Shown here: positions 11,033 through 19,412 of the stretch, piece by piece | Numbering within the stretch: the stretch's first letter is position 1 | Layout of the letters: the number at the start of each line of letters is the position of its first letter | Assembly: GCA_965198755.1 (NCBI GenBank) | Contig: OZ240673.1 | Span: forward strand, 806,001-870,000 | Source: BOG-908 sp963692875 | GTDB taxonomy: Bacteria > Pseudomonadota > Alphaproteobacteria > Acetobacterales > Acetobacteraceae | Direction of reading: 5' to 3' | DNA: 64,000 nt | Made by a program: the position numbers and the translations under genes | The notes under the pieces: generated by a model | What the model was told of the DNA's origin: nothing | Seen by the model: only the letters and a program-made list of their open reading frames with translations | The model's database searches: none

Positions 11033-11605
11033 CTAACTCCTTACCTCCAGTTGTGCGTCTAGTTCTCGATAGGCGTCGACGCGGACTCTTCTAAGACAGT
11101 CGGTTTCGGCCAGGTGATCACTCAAGGTCAAGTAGTAATTACGCTCTACTTCCTTTTCGTATATGATCCATTCTCCGGTCAATCTGTTTGACTGCGCTCG
11201 TCTTTTGTAAGGCTCGAGAACGGCAAGCCTCACGACTTCTCCGGTGATTTCTTCGACTTTCTTCCCGTGAAACTTGCTTATCTCATCCGTAAATAAAGTG
11301 TCACGTTTCAACTCTTCCAAGAGATTTCTCGGCATGAAACTCGGGTCAAAGTAGTGCTTATGCCAGAGACCTTTCAGGATAGGATTTCGGAACGGCATCT
11401 CCTTCTTTGTGAGCCCTTTCTGCTGTCCGCTTCTTTCTAGAGTGGTGATGGCATCGAATATCTTGTGTATGTTTCGAAGTCGGAAAACTTCAACAGCGGC
11501 TAGTTCGAGAACGAAATCGAACGCGTATCGGCCGCTGACCATCTTCAAGTCGAGCCACTCTTGAACGTCTGGGACTACACGCGCGATGTCGGCCACCGAC
11601 GTCAC
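11033..11605 (-). CDS. Hypothetical protein overlapping acpS
   Basis: A 190-residue soluble protein I do not recognise. It is rich in charged residues and contains motifs such as FRNPILKGLWHKHYFD (about 92-107) and GEWIIYEKEVERNYYLTLSDH (about 144-164), which look like a compact alpha/beta domain. There is no signal peptide or membrane segment. Base composition is visibly less GC-rich than the neighbours, suggesting acquisition. Its GTG start overlaps the TGA stop of acpS as GTGA, so it should be translationally coupled to acpS. In related genomes lepB or rnc commonly follows acpS, so this gene probably marks an insertion or rearrangement point. The coding call is good; the function is open. 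Confidence 0.7.
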   Translation of the reverse strand: MTSVADIARVVPDVQEWLDLKMVSGRYAFDFVLELAAVEVFRLRNIHKIFDAITTLERSGQQKGLTKKEMPFRNPILKGLWHKHYFDPSFMPRNLLEELKRDTLFTDEISKFHGKKVEEITGEVVRLAVLEPYKRRAQSNRLTGEWIIYEKEVERNYYLTLSDHLAETDCLRRVRVDAYRELDAQLEVRS

Positions 11606-12009
11606 GACGTTGATAAAGCCGAAATGATGACCTGCGCAAACGCATAAGGCACCTCGTCCGTCATCGTCAGAGCCAACGTCGTTCGCATGCCCTCCGGGGT
11701 GATCGCCTGCAGGCGTGCCAACGCGCCGCCGGTCAGCACCAGCGTCGGCGCACCGCTCGGCAGGTTCACCACGCCCATGTCCGAATGAAACACACCCTGC
11801 GAGAACCCAGTGCCCAGCGCCTTGGCACAGGCCTCCTTCGCCGCAAATCTCTTCGCATACGTGCCTGCGTGCAACGCTTCAGTGCGGCGCGCGGCGCGGG
11901 CACGCTCCTCCTCGGTGAAGACGCGTTGCACGAAGCGGTCGCCGAAGCGTGCGAGCACCTTTTCGACACGACGGATGTCGCAGAGGTCGGCGCCCAGGCC
12001 GATAATCAA
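11602..12009 (-). CDS. acpS: Holo-[acyl-carrier-protein] synthase
   Basis: Transfers 4'-phosphopantetheine from CoA to apo-acyl carrier protein, activating fatty-acid synthesis. The 135-residue protein has the AcpS signatures IGLGADLCDIRR (3-14, metal ligand D8) and KRFAAKEACAKALG (53-66, metal ligand E59). The start is TTG at 12009, and this TTG belongs to the outer tip of the palindromic element (its GGCCTTG end); AGAAGG within the same arm could act as the ribosome-binding site. It follows rel on the same strand and overlaps the unknown gene downstream by four bases. Confidence 0.93.
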   Translation of the reverse strand: MIIGLGADLCDIRRVEKVLARFGDRFVQRVFTEEERARAARRTEALHAGTYAKRFAAKEACAKALGTGFSQGVFHSDMGVVNLPSGAPTLVLTGGALARLQAITPEGMRTTLALTMTDEVPYAFAQVIISALSTS

Positions 12010-12144
12010 GGCAAGGCCTTCTTTTCTGAAGAAAAGAAGCGAAAGACTTTGGTCAGCGCTGTCGCGAACTCTTCAACACGGTGCGACAGCGGAGCAAAAG
12101 TTTCTTGGTTCTTTTTTTCAAAAAAGAACCGCTTGCTTTCTTCA
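12006..12144. repeat. Two-armed palindromic element, GGTTC arm right
   Basis: Intact copy between rel and acpS. Its left GGCCTTC arm supplies the TTG start codon of acpS, and its right arm abuts the stop of rel. It carries CTGTCGCG beside the left arm and GCGACAGCGG further in. Confidence 0.9.
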
Positions 12145-14406
12145 GGCATGCGCCCGCTCCACCTGCGTCAGCCCGCTCACCGCACGCAGCCCAGCGATCA
12201 CCATGGACAAATGCCGCAAATCGCGCACGTCCACGTCCACCAGTATCTCGATAAAGTCCTGTTGCCGACTAACGATCTTCAAATTCGTCACTGCCCCGTC
12301 CTGACGCGCCACGGCGTTCGTCAGGTTCGCCAACGTCGCCGGCTCGTTCGAGGCGATGACGCTGATACGGCCGGTATGCGTGCTGGTCTTACCACCCGAC
12401 CCGTCGTTGCCGGCGGCGAAATCCCAGTCCACGTCGATGAAACGCTCGGGCGTGGCGGCGAACGTCTCGAGCGTAGGGCAGCCTTTGGTATGGATGGTCA
12501 CCCCCTTGCCCGTGGTGACGATGCCGACGATCGGGTCGCCGGGCAGCGCGTGGCAGCAGCCGGCGTAGTGCACCGCCATGCCGCTGACCAGGCCGGTGAT
12601 GGCCATGCCGCTGTCACGCGACGGCGGCTTGGCAGTGGGCGGGCGGGCCAGCAGCGCCGGCACCATGCGCGGTCCGCGCGCAGCCTCCAGCATTTCGGGG
12701 TAGGCGGCGTGGATGACATCGCGCGGGCCGATCGAGTTGCTGCCGACGGCCACGTAGAGGTCCGCGACGGATGCTGATTTCAGCTGTTTCAGCGCGCCTT
12801 CAAGCACCTTTTCCGAACCGTCGAGTCCCTCCTGACGGAACGCGCGCGTCAGAGCCGTGCGGCCCTGTTCCTGCGTTTGTGCGCGCTGCAGACCGGCGAC
12901 GTAGCGGCGGATGCGCGCGCGCGCCTTGCCGGTGACCACCCAGCGTTCCCAGGACGGCGAGGGCGTGCCGCCGCGCGCGGTCATGATCTCCACCTGGTCG
13001 CCGTTGGCCAGCGCCGTGCGCAGCGGGACAAGCCGGCCGTTCACCTTTGCGCCAACGCAGGTGTCGCCCACCTGGCTGTGCACTGCGTAGGCAAAGTCGA
13101 TCGGCGTCGCGCCGCTGGGCAGCTGGATCAGCTGTCCCTTTGGCGTGAAGCAAAACACCTGGTCCTGGTAGAGCTCGAGCTTGGTATTTTCCAGAAATTC
13201 GTCGGGCGCTGCGGAGTTGTCGAGGATTTCGAGAAGATCCTGCACCCAGGCGAACTTCTGAGTCTCCGCCGGCGCGTCGTGCTCGCCCTCCTTGTAAGTC
13301 CAGTGAGCGGCGACACCGTTGTCGGCGATGTCGTGCATCTCCGCAGTGCGTATCTGCACCTCGATCTTCTGGTTGCGCGGGTGGCGCAGCGTCACGCCGG
13401 TGTGAAGGCTCTGGTAGCCGTTCGCCTTCGGGGTGCTGATGTAGTCCTTGAAGCGACCGGCGATCACGGGATAGGCGTTGTGCACCGCGCCCAGCGCCAT
13501 GTAGCACTGCTCGCGCGTGGGTACCACGATGCGGAACGCCATGATGTCGGAGAGCTGCTCGAAGGCCACGTTGCGCGTCTGCATCTTTTGCCAAATGGAG
13601 AAAGCGCTTTTCTCGCGGCCGGAGACCTCGCGCACGTCCACGCCGGCCTCGCGGCAGACGGCGGCGAGCTCGTGCTTGACCTCCTCGATCACGTCGGCCC
13701 CCTGGCCGCGCAGGTAGTTCAGCCGCGCCTGGATGGTGCTGTGCGCTTCGGGTTCCAGCACCGCGAAGGACCGGTTCTGCAGCTCGTTCTTCAGCGACTC
13801 CATGCCGATGCGCCCGGCCAGCGGCGCGTAAATGTCGAGCGTCTCGTGGGCGATGCGGGTGCGGCGTTCGGTCTTCTGCACGAAGCCGAGCGTGCGCATG
13901 TTGTGCAGCCGGTCGGCGAGCTTGACCAGCAGAACGCGGATGTCGCGGCTCATCGCCAGCACCAGCTTGCGGAAGTTCTCCGCCTGCTTGGTGCGGTCGG
14001 ATTGCAGTTCCAGTCTGGTGAGTTTGGTCACACCGTCCACCAGGCCGGCGATGGTCGGGCCGAACTTGGCGTCCAGTTCGCGCATGGTGACGGACGTGTC
14101 TTCCACCGTGTCGTGCAGCAGGGCGGTGCAGATGCTGGCGACGTCGAGGTGGTAGCCGGCGAGGATCTCGGCGACGGCAACGGGATGGGTGATGTAGGGA
14201 TCGCCGTTGTCGCGTGCCTGCGTGCCGTGCGCGTGAGCGGCAACCGCGTAGGCGGCGCCGATCAGGGCAGTGTCGGCGCCAGGAGCGTAGGCCAGGACAA
14301 GCTGCGTGAGTTGGATTTCAGGCGCAGCCAGCGTGCTACCGCCTTCCGGCGCATGGACAGGGGTGAGGTGTCCGTTGGGAAAGCCAGGGAAGCTCGCTAC
14401 GGCCAC
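12142..14406 (-). CDS. (p)ppGpp synthetase/hydrolase, Rel/SpoT family
   Basis: Makes and degrades the stringent-response alarmone. The domains are in the standard order: HD hydrolase near the N-terminus (first His in HGTQARDNGDPYITHP, catalytic pair HDTVED about residues 98-103), RelA-type synthetase (about 240-370), TGS (about 415-475, VFCFTPKG...AYAVHSQVG), a conserved-cysteine/helical region (HYAGCCHALPGDP) and a C-terminal ACT domain. HD and synthetase motifs both look intact, so it is probably bifunctional. The GTG at 14406 is preceded by GGGAGG and is preferred over the TTG at 14418. It lies 24 bases after rpoZ, the usual alphaproteobacterial order rpoZ-rel-acpS. Confidence 0.95.
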   Translation of the reverse strand: MAVASFPGFPNGHLTPVHAPEGGSTLAAPEIQLTQLVLAYAPGADTALIGAAYAVAAHAHGTQARDNGDPYITHPVAVAEILAGYHLDVASICTALLHDTVEDTSVTMRELDAKFGPTIAGLVDGVTKLTRLELQSDRTKQAENFRKLVLAMSRDIRVLLVKLADRLHNMRTLGFVQKTERRTRIAHETLDIYAPLAGRIGMESLKNELQNRSFAVLEPEAHSTIQARLNYLRGQGADVIEEVKHELAAVCREAGVDVREVSGREKSAFSIWQKMQTRNVAFEQLSDIMAFRIVVPTREQCYMALGAVHNAYPVIAGRFKDYISTPKANGYQSLHTGVTLRHPRNQKIEVQIRTAEMHDIADNGVAAHWTYKEGEHDAPAETQKFAWVQDLLEILDNSAAPDEFLENTKLELYQDQVFCFTPKGQLIQLPSGATPIDFAYAVHSQVGDTCVGAKVNGRLVPLRTALANGDQVEIMTARGGTPSPSWERWVVTGKARARIRRYVAGLQRAQTQEQGRTALTRAFRQEGLDGSEKVLEGALKQLKSASVADLYVAVGSNSIGPRDVIHAAYPEMLEAARGPRMVPALLARPPTAKPPSRDSGMAITGLVSGMAVHYAGCCHALPGDPIVGIVTTGKGVTIHTKGCPTLETFAATPERFIDVDWDFAAGNDGSGGKTSTHTGRISVIASNEPATLANLTNAVARQDGAVTNLKIVSRQQDFIEILVDVDVRDLRHLSMVIAGLRAVSGLTQVERAHA

Positions 14407-14430
14407 GTGCCCTCCCAAGCCGGTCGCGTG

Positions 14431-14832
14431 CTAGCGGCGGCTGCGTCCACCAAGTTCTGCTTCGATGGCAGCTTCGATGTCGTCGGGCGACATCTCCTCC
14501 TGCGCCATGCCGGTCGCCTCTTCCTCGGCGGAGACGTCCTGCAGACCGAAAATGTTTTGATCCGTGGGGATCAGGTCGAGCACTTCTTCGTCAGCCGGCT
14601 CGGGTTCCGGTGAACGCGACAGCGACTTGATGAGGTCCTGCTCCAGTTTCGGAAGCTCGATGGTCTCGTCGGCGATCTCGCGCAGGGCGATCACCGGGTT
14701 CTTGTCGTTGTCGCGGTCGACCGTCAGCTCCTCGCCGCGGCTGATGTTGCGGGCGCGTTGGGCGGCCAGCAGCACCAGCTCGAACCGGTTGGGTACGCGC
14801 TCGACGCAATCTTCAACGGTGACACGTGCCAT
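14431..14832 (-). CDS. rpoZ: RNA polymerase omega subunit
   Basis: The small subunit that helps assemble the beta' subunit and supports ppGpp response. The protein starts MARVTVEDCVERVPNRFELV, the typical omega N-terminus, and continues with AAQRARNISRG and NPVIALREIADETI, which are the conserved helices. At 133 residues it is longer than E. coli omega because of an acidic alphaproteobacterial C-terminal tail. The ATG at 14832 is chosen over one four codons upstream because the family begins MARVTVEDC. It is cotranscribed with rel. Confidence 0.95.
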   Translation of the reverse strand: MARVTVEDCVERVPNRFELVLLAAQRARNISRGEELTVDRDNDKNPVIALREIADETIELPKLEQDLIKSLSRSPEPEPADEEVLDLIPTDQNIFGLQDVSAEEEATGMAQEEMSPDDIEAAIEAELGGRSRR

Positions 14833-14952
14833 AGCTGCGGGCACTCCTGCGGCGGTGGGAAGGGGTGGCGAACCCTCTAGCTAGGCAAATATGCTGCAGA
14901 GCGCAAGTCGTCGATTGCCCTGGCACGGACGCGCCTTGTGCGCAATCCTGCC

Positions 14953-15435
14953 TCAGTTCGGACCGATATCCTGATATGGCAATCCGTCGATGAGGGTTTG
15001 AACATGAGTGCGGAGGGTCGGGTGAACCCAGCCAGGTGCCACGTCTCGCATTGGGTAGAGGACGAAGCCGCGGGTGTGGGCGCGCGGGTGCGGCAAGACC
15101 GGGTCCGGCGCGGCGCGCACCTGTCCGCCCATGTCGATGATGTCGAGGTCCAGGATGCGTGCGGCGTCAGGAATGGAGCGCAGACGGCCGGCTTCGTGCT
15201 CGATCTCCTGCAGGGCAGCCAGCAGCGCCTCCGGTGGCAGCGTCCCTTCCAGACGCACCACCGCGTTCACGTAGCGTGGCTGACCAGAGGGCGGCACGGG
15301 TGCGCTGCCGTACCACCTGGAGCGGACCGGTTTCGAGAGGCCTGCCAGGGCGGCCACGGCGCGCAAGGCGCGCTCGCACGTCTGCGGCGGGCTGGCACCA
15401 TCCAGCGAAAAAAGGTTCGCACCGACCGCGATCAT
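14953..15435 (-). CDS. folK: 2-amino-4-hydroxy-6-hydroxymethyldihydropteridine pyrophosphokinase
   Basis: Transfers pyrophosphate from ATP to the pterin in folate synthesis. The 160-residue sequence shows the family blocks: GANLFS near the N-terminus (5-10), SRWYGSAPV at 39-47, the pterin-pocket RYVNAVV at 54-60, and RILDLDII at 93-100, in which the two aspartates bind magnesium. PHPRAHTRGFVLYPMRDVAPGW (115-136) is the closing block. The gene is monocistronic, with its 5' end facing the NYN gene, so the 110-base gap 15436-15545 is a divergent promoter region. Confidence 0.93.
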   Translation of the reverse strand: MIAVGANLFSLDGASPPQTCERALRAVAALAGLSKPVRSRWYGSAPVPPSGQPRYVNAVVRLEGTLPPEALLAALQEIEHEAGRLRSIPDAARILDLDIIDMGGQVRAAPDPVLPHPRAHTRGFVLYPMRDVAPGWVHPTLRTHVQTLIDGLPYQDIGPN

Positions 15436-15545
15436 GACGAAAATGCGAAAACTTCCTTGCGTTGTAGCAACGTGCGGCCATATGCAATCAAATCCCGATC
15501 GGCGCTCATTCAGCCGGTGCTTTGGGCATATTGAAAGGCCCTGCC

Positions 15546-16136
15546 ATGCTGTTCCAGCCTAACGAACGCGTCTGCCTGTTCATTGATGGCGCAAATCTTT
15601 ACTCTGCCTCGCGCAACTTGGGGTTCGATGTCGACTACCGCAACCTGCTGGAGTATTTCCGTAAGCAGGCACACGTATTACGTGCATACTACTACTCCGC
15701 CGTTTTGGAGACTGAGGAGTACTCGCCACTTAAGCCGCTGACCGACTGGCTCGCCTATAACGGCTACACGCTGGTCACCAAACCTGCGCGCGAGTTCACC
15801 GACTCGACAGGCCGCCGGCGGGTGAAGGGCAACATGGACGTCGAGCTGGCGATCGACATGCTCGAACTTGCGGACAAGATGGACCATGCCGTGCTGTTCA
15901 GCGGTGACTCCGACTTCCGCCGTCTTATCGAGGCGGTGCAGCGCCGCGGCGTGCGGGTCTCGGTGGTGAGCTCCATCCGCACAACGCCGCCGATGGTGGC
16001 AGACGAACTGCGCCGACAGGCGGACCAGTTCCTGGAGCTCGCTGACATCGCGACCGAGTTCACCCGCCGACAGATGGAGCCTAGGCCGCGGACGGCTCGT
16101 AGCGAGGCGGTGATGGAGCAACAGGAGCACCTGTGA
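15546..16136 (+). CDS. NYN-domain (LabA/DUF88-type) putative RNase
   Basis: A 196-residue PIN-like NYN-domain protein. Acidic catalytic residues are present: D14 in LFIDGANLY (11-19), D98 and D104 in GNMDVELAIDM, and D121/D123 in FSGDSDF (118-124). Homologues are Mg-dependent RNases or RNA-binding regulators, called LabA in cyanobacteria. The ATG at 15546 is preceded by GAAAGG at good spacing, better than the in-frame upstream ATG at 15522. The tail after residue 170 is rich in Arg and Glu and may be disordered. The biological target is unknown. It is divergent from folK. Confidence 0.88.
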   Translation: MLFQPNERVCLFIDGANLYSASRNLGFDVDYRNLLEYFRKQAHVLRAYYYSAVLETEEYSPLKPLTDWLAYNGYTLVTKPAREFTDSTGRRRVKGNMDVELAIDMLELADKMDHAVLFSGDSDFRRLIEAVQRRGVRVSVVSSIRTTPPMVADELRRQADQFLELADIATEFTRRQMEPRPRTARSEAVMEQQEHL

Positions 16137-16277
16137 AGAAAGCAAAGCAAGCGGTTCTTTTTTGAAAAAAAGAACCAAAAAACTTTTACTCTCAAGGTGC
16201 ATGCCGCAGAAGCTCCGCGACAGCAGGACCAAAAGTTTTTTGCTGCTTTTTTCCAAAAAAGCAGGCCTTGCTTTCTT
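16137..16277. repeat. Two-armed palindromic element, GGTTC arm left
   Basis: Intact copy in the convergent gap between the NYN gene and the DUF2934 gene. It has a GGTTC arm on the left, the core CTCCGCGACAGC, and a GGCCTGC arm on the right. It is a clean representative of the family. Confidence 0.92.
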
Positions 16278-16288
16278 GCCGTCCGCTC

Positions 16289-16615
16289 TCAGCCGATCTT
16301 GCGGTTCGCCTTGGCCGGCGTCAGCTTCCGCTCGCCCTGATCACTAAGCCGGTCGGGAAACTCTCCCAGGTTCTCTTGGATAAAGGCCTCTTCCACAATC
16401 CCGACCCGGTCCGGATCTGCGCCAGGCAAGCTTGCCGGGTTGGGCAGCTCGGCAACGTGGGCGCTCTCCTCCATGCCGACCAGCTCGCGGGCACGCTCCC
16501 AATACTCCAGCTCCTGCCCGTGCGGACCGCCATCGGCTTCCCACAAATGGTAGGCGCGGGCGCGGATGCGCTGCTGACGGTCTTCGTTGCTGTCGTCGAG
16601 CGGGTTGTCGGACAT
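16289..16615 (-). CDS. DUF2934 domain protein
   Basis: A 108-residue soluble protein. The segment RQQRIRARAYHLWEADGGPHGQELEYWERARELV (about 13-46) fits DUF2934, a short helical domain widespread in rhizobia and acetic acid bacteria whose function is unknown. The remaining C-terminal half is acidic and proline-rich, ending in a basic tail. The ATG at 16615 is chosen because the protein then begins MSDNPLDDSNEDRQQR as in relatives; the upstream open frame overlaps the divergent promoter region of the aminotransferase. Confidence 0.82.
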   Translation of the reverse strand: MSDNPLDDSNEDRQQRIRARAYHLWEADGGPHGQELEYWERARELVGMEESAHVAELPNPASLPGADPDRVGIVEEAFIQENLGEFPDRLSDQGERKLTPAKANRKIG

Positions 16616-16757
16616 GGTATTTGCTCCGTTGTCGGGTGTGGCGAGGACAACGCCGTGCTTGCCCGGCCGTTCGTCACCTATTGCTCCGATGCGCCTGGAC
16701 GCCGCGCGTGGGCCGGCGGAATATGAGAACGGCGCGGTCGTGCCCGGGAGGATTGTG

Positions 16758-18071
16758 ATGGACGCACAGGTCAACAACCTGGATGCTTTCTGGATGCCGT
16801 TCACGGCAAATCGGCAGTTCAAGGCGGCTCCGCGGCTGCTGGTGGGCGCCCGCGACATGCACTACACCACGCATGACGGCCGCCAGGTCCTCGACGGCTC
16901 GGCCGGTCTGTGGTGCGTGAACGCCGGGCATTGCCGGCCGCGCATCACCGAGGCGATCGCGCGCCAGGCCGGGCAGATGGACTTCTCGCCCGCGTTCCAG
17001 ATGGGCCACCCGCTGGCCTTCGAGGCGGCGCGCCGGCTCTCGGCGATGCTGCCGGACGGGCTGGACCACGTGTTCTACTCCAACTCCGGCTCCGAGGCGG
17101 TGGACACCGCGCTGAAGATTGCGCTCGCCTACCACCGCATCCGCGGCGAGGGGGCCCGCACCCGGCTGATCGGGCGCGAGCGCGGCTACCATGGGGTGGG
17201 CTTCGGCGGCATCTCCGTTGGCGGCATCAGCAACAACCGGCGCCATTTCGGCACCATGCTGGCCGGTGTGGACCACCTGCCGCACACGCACGACCTGGCA
17301 CGCAACGCGTTCAGCCACGGCCAGCCACTGCACGGCGCGGAGCTGGCGGACCAGCTCGAGCGTATCGTCGCCCTGCACGACCCGTCCACCATCGCCGCGG
17401 TGATCGTGGAGCCGGTGGCCGGATCCACCGGCGTGCTGGTGCCGCCGGTGGGCTACCTGCAGCGGTTGCGGGAGATCTGCACCAGGCACGGCATATTGCT
17501 GATTTTCGACGAGGTGATCAGCGGTTTCGGCCGGCTCGGCGCGCCGTTCGCGGTGGATCTGTTCGGCGTCGTGCCGGACATGCTGTGCCTGGCCAAGGGG
17601 ATCACCAACGCCACCGTGCCGATGGGAGCCACCGTGGCCAGCAGCGCCATCTTCGAAACGTTCATGGATGCGCCTGCGGGCATCGAGTTCTTCCACGGCT
17701 ACACCTACTCCTCGCACGTGTTGGCCTGCGCGGCCTCGATCGCCACGCTGGACACCTACGCCGACGAGGGCCTGTTCGAGCGCGCGGCAGAACTCTCGCC
17801 GTATTTCGAGGAGGCGGCGCACAGCGTTGCGGGACTGCCGCACGTGATCGACGTGCGGAATTTGGGGCTGGTGGCGGGTGTGGAACTGGCGCCACGGCCG
17901 GGTGCGCCGGGCTCGCGGGCCTACGAGGTGTTCGTGGCTTGCTACGAGGCGGGGCTGCTGGTCCGGGCGACGGCAGACATACTGGCGATCTCACCGCCGC
18001 TGATCATCAGCAGGGCGCACATCGACGAGGTGTTCGGGGTGTTGGCGGATGTGATCAGCCGCGTAGCTTAG
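16758..18071 (+). CDS. Class III omega-aminotransferase
   Basis: A PLP-dependent aminotransferase of the class III fold, 437 residues. SNSGSEAVDTA (108-118) binds the cofactor phosphate, FDEVISGFGR (250-259) holds the aspartate that contacts the pyridine nitrogen, and K280 in LAKGITNATVP forms the Schiff base. The sequence most resembles omega-amino acid:pyruvate aminotransferases, such as those acting on beta-alanine, but substrate cannot be fixed from sequence. The ATG at 16758 has GGGAGG upstream. It is monocistronic and divergent from the DUF2934 gene, with about 140 bases of shared upstream DNA. Confidence 0.92.
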   Translation: MDAQVNNLDAFWMPFTANRQFKAAPRLLVGARDMHYTTHDGRQVLDGSAGLWCVNAGHCRPRITEAIARQAGQMDFSPAFQMGHPLAFEAARRLSAMLPDGLDHVFYSNSGSEAVDTALKIALAYHRIRGEGARTRLIGRERGYHGVGFGGISVGGISNNRRHFGTMLAGVDHLPHTHDLARNAFSHGQPLHGAELADQLERIVALHDPSTIAAVIVEPVAGSTGVLVPPVGYLQRLREICTRHGILLIFDEVISGFGRLGAPFAVDLFGVVPDMLCLAKGITNATVPMGATVASSAIFETFMDAPAGIEFFHGYTYSSHVLACAASIATLDTYADEGLFERAAELSPYFEEAAHSVAGLPHVIDVRNLGLVAGVELAPRPGAPGSRAYEVFVACYEAGLLVRATADILAISPPLIISRAHIDEVFGVLADVISRVA

Positions 18072-18109
18072 GTTGCCGTCATTGGATTGAGCGTTCGCCG
18101 CCGGCACGA

Positions 18110-18258
18110 AGGAAAGCAAGCAAGTCGTTCTTTTTGAAAAGAACAAAAAAATTTTGTTCCCGTGAGATGCGTCGTGGTGAAGCTTGTCGTTTCAGCTAAC
18201 CGCGACAGCCGAGACAAAAGCTTTTTGCTTCTTTTTCTCGAAAAAGAAGACCTTGCTT
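18110..18258. repeat. Two-armed palindromic element, degenerate GTTC arm left
   Basis: Copy in the convergent gap between the aminotransferase and the esterase. The left arm is shortened (GTTCTTTTTGAAAAGAAC), the core ACCGCGACAGC is present, and the right arm is of the GAAGACC/CTTC type. Confidence 0.85.
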
Positions 18259-18263
18259 CTGCG

Positions 18264-19181
18264 TCACTTCAGGCTTGCCAACGCCAGCCCCGCCAACGCT
18301 TCGTGCCCTGTTTCCGTCGGGTGCAGGTGGTCAAAAAACAGATAGCGGTTCTGCGCAGACGCGCTGTAGGCATTCAGCGTCCCGCTGAACGGATTGATGA
18401 AGTCGCCCGTCCAAACCGGCGTCGTCACGTTCGTCAGCCCGTATTGCGAAGGATGCGCCACCGCGTTGTCGATCAACGAAAAGGCATCGACGAGGTGGAT
18501 CGACAGTTGGTCCGCCAACCCGAGTGAGGTCAGCGAGCTTGCGAGCTCCTCGTTGTAAAGCGACGAGAGGTAGGTGCCGGCACCGGCGTTGGCGGCCTCC
18601 TCGGGCGTCTTGCCGATGTCGGGCACGTTGAGGATGACGAAGTTCTTCGCCCCGTCTTCAGCCAGGCCCTGGACGAAGGACGTTTCGTTTTTGACGGCCT
18701 GCTGCACGTCGGCCAGTGCGCCGGCAGGGTCGGACGCGTAAGCGTTGGTGGCGTCAATCACGTCGTTGCCGCCGATCGAGAGAGTGTAGAGCGCGTCGGC
18801 CGAAGGGTGCGGGTCGGCCGCAGCGAACTCGGCAAGCTGCGCGGGCAGGTCCAGCAACGTGAAGCCGTGCAAGGTCTCGGCGCCGGTTTCCGCACCGCCG
18901 AACGCGAAGTCGGTGCCGCCGGACAGGCTGGGGGTGACTGCCGGCAGGTGCAGGTCGTGCGCGAGGTCCTGCACCCAGACAGGACCGTTGGAGAAGCGCC
19001 CGTCCGAGTAGACGAAGGGGTTGGGCAAGGTCCGGCCGTCTGCCTTAAAGTCGTTGCCGGCGTCCGACAGGCTGTCGCCGAACGCGTAGATCCGGCCGTA
19101 GGCGGAAGCGGTTTCCTGCGACGCTGCGGGCGCGATGAAGTGCAGTGTGTCCCAGAACGTTGCTGGATGTTGCCTTGACAT
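18264..19181 (-). CDS. GDSL/SGNH-family esterase or lipase
   Basis: A 305-residue SGNH hydrolase. Block I GDSLSD is at 35-40 with the nucleophile S37, block III GGND at 137-140 and block V DHLHPT at 284-289 with D284 and H287, so the catalytic machinery is complete. It resembles the passenger domain of GDSL autotransporter and plant-type esterases, but no beta-barrel domain and no clear signal peptide are present; the first 25 residues are only mildly hydrophobic. The substrate is probably an ester or acylated glycan. Both flanks hold palindromic elements. Confidence 0.88.
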   Translation of the reverse strand: MSRQHPATFWDTLHFIAPAASQETASAYGRIYAFGDSLSDAGNDFKADGRTLPNPFVYSDGRFSNGPVWVQDLAHDLHLPAVTPSLSGGTDFAFGGAETGAETLHGFTLLDLPAQLAEFAAADPHPSADALYTLSIGGNDVIDATNAYASDPAGALADVQQAVKNETSFVQGLAEDGAKNFVILNVPDIGKTPEEAANAGAGTYLSSLYNEELASSLTSLGLADQLSIHLVDAFSLIDNAVAHPSQYGLTNVTTPVWTGDFINPFSGTLNAYSASAQNRYLFFDHLHPTETGHEALAGLALASLK

Positions 19182-19269
19182 GGCGTTCTACCCCTCGCTG
19201 GCGGTTGGCCGCGACTGCAATTCTAGGCGATGGCGAATCCCGCAAGCAAGCGGAGCGGCTCTGACGGTA

Positions 19270-19412
19270 AGAAGGCAAGGCAAGCGTTCTTTTTTGAAAA
19301 AAAGAACCAAAAAACTTTTGCTCCCTGTTGGGGAGTCTCCGGCGAGCGCGCGACAGCGGCGACAAAAGCTTTTTGCTTCTTTTTCTCGAAAAAGAAGGCC
19401 TTGCTTTCTATC
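19270..19412. repeat. Two-armed palindromic element, GGTTC-type arm left
   Basis: Intact copy in the tandem gap upstream of the esterase and downstream of the MFS gene. The left arm is GTTCTTTTTTGAAAAAAAGAAC, the core is GCGCGCGACAGC and the right arm is of the GGCCTTC type. Confidence 0.9.

Noticed and set aside
12877..14613. Plus-strand open frame of 578 codons opposite rel and rpoZ
   Set aside because: No domain resemblance, and it covers two well-recognised genes on the other strand.
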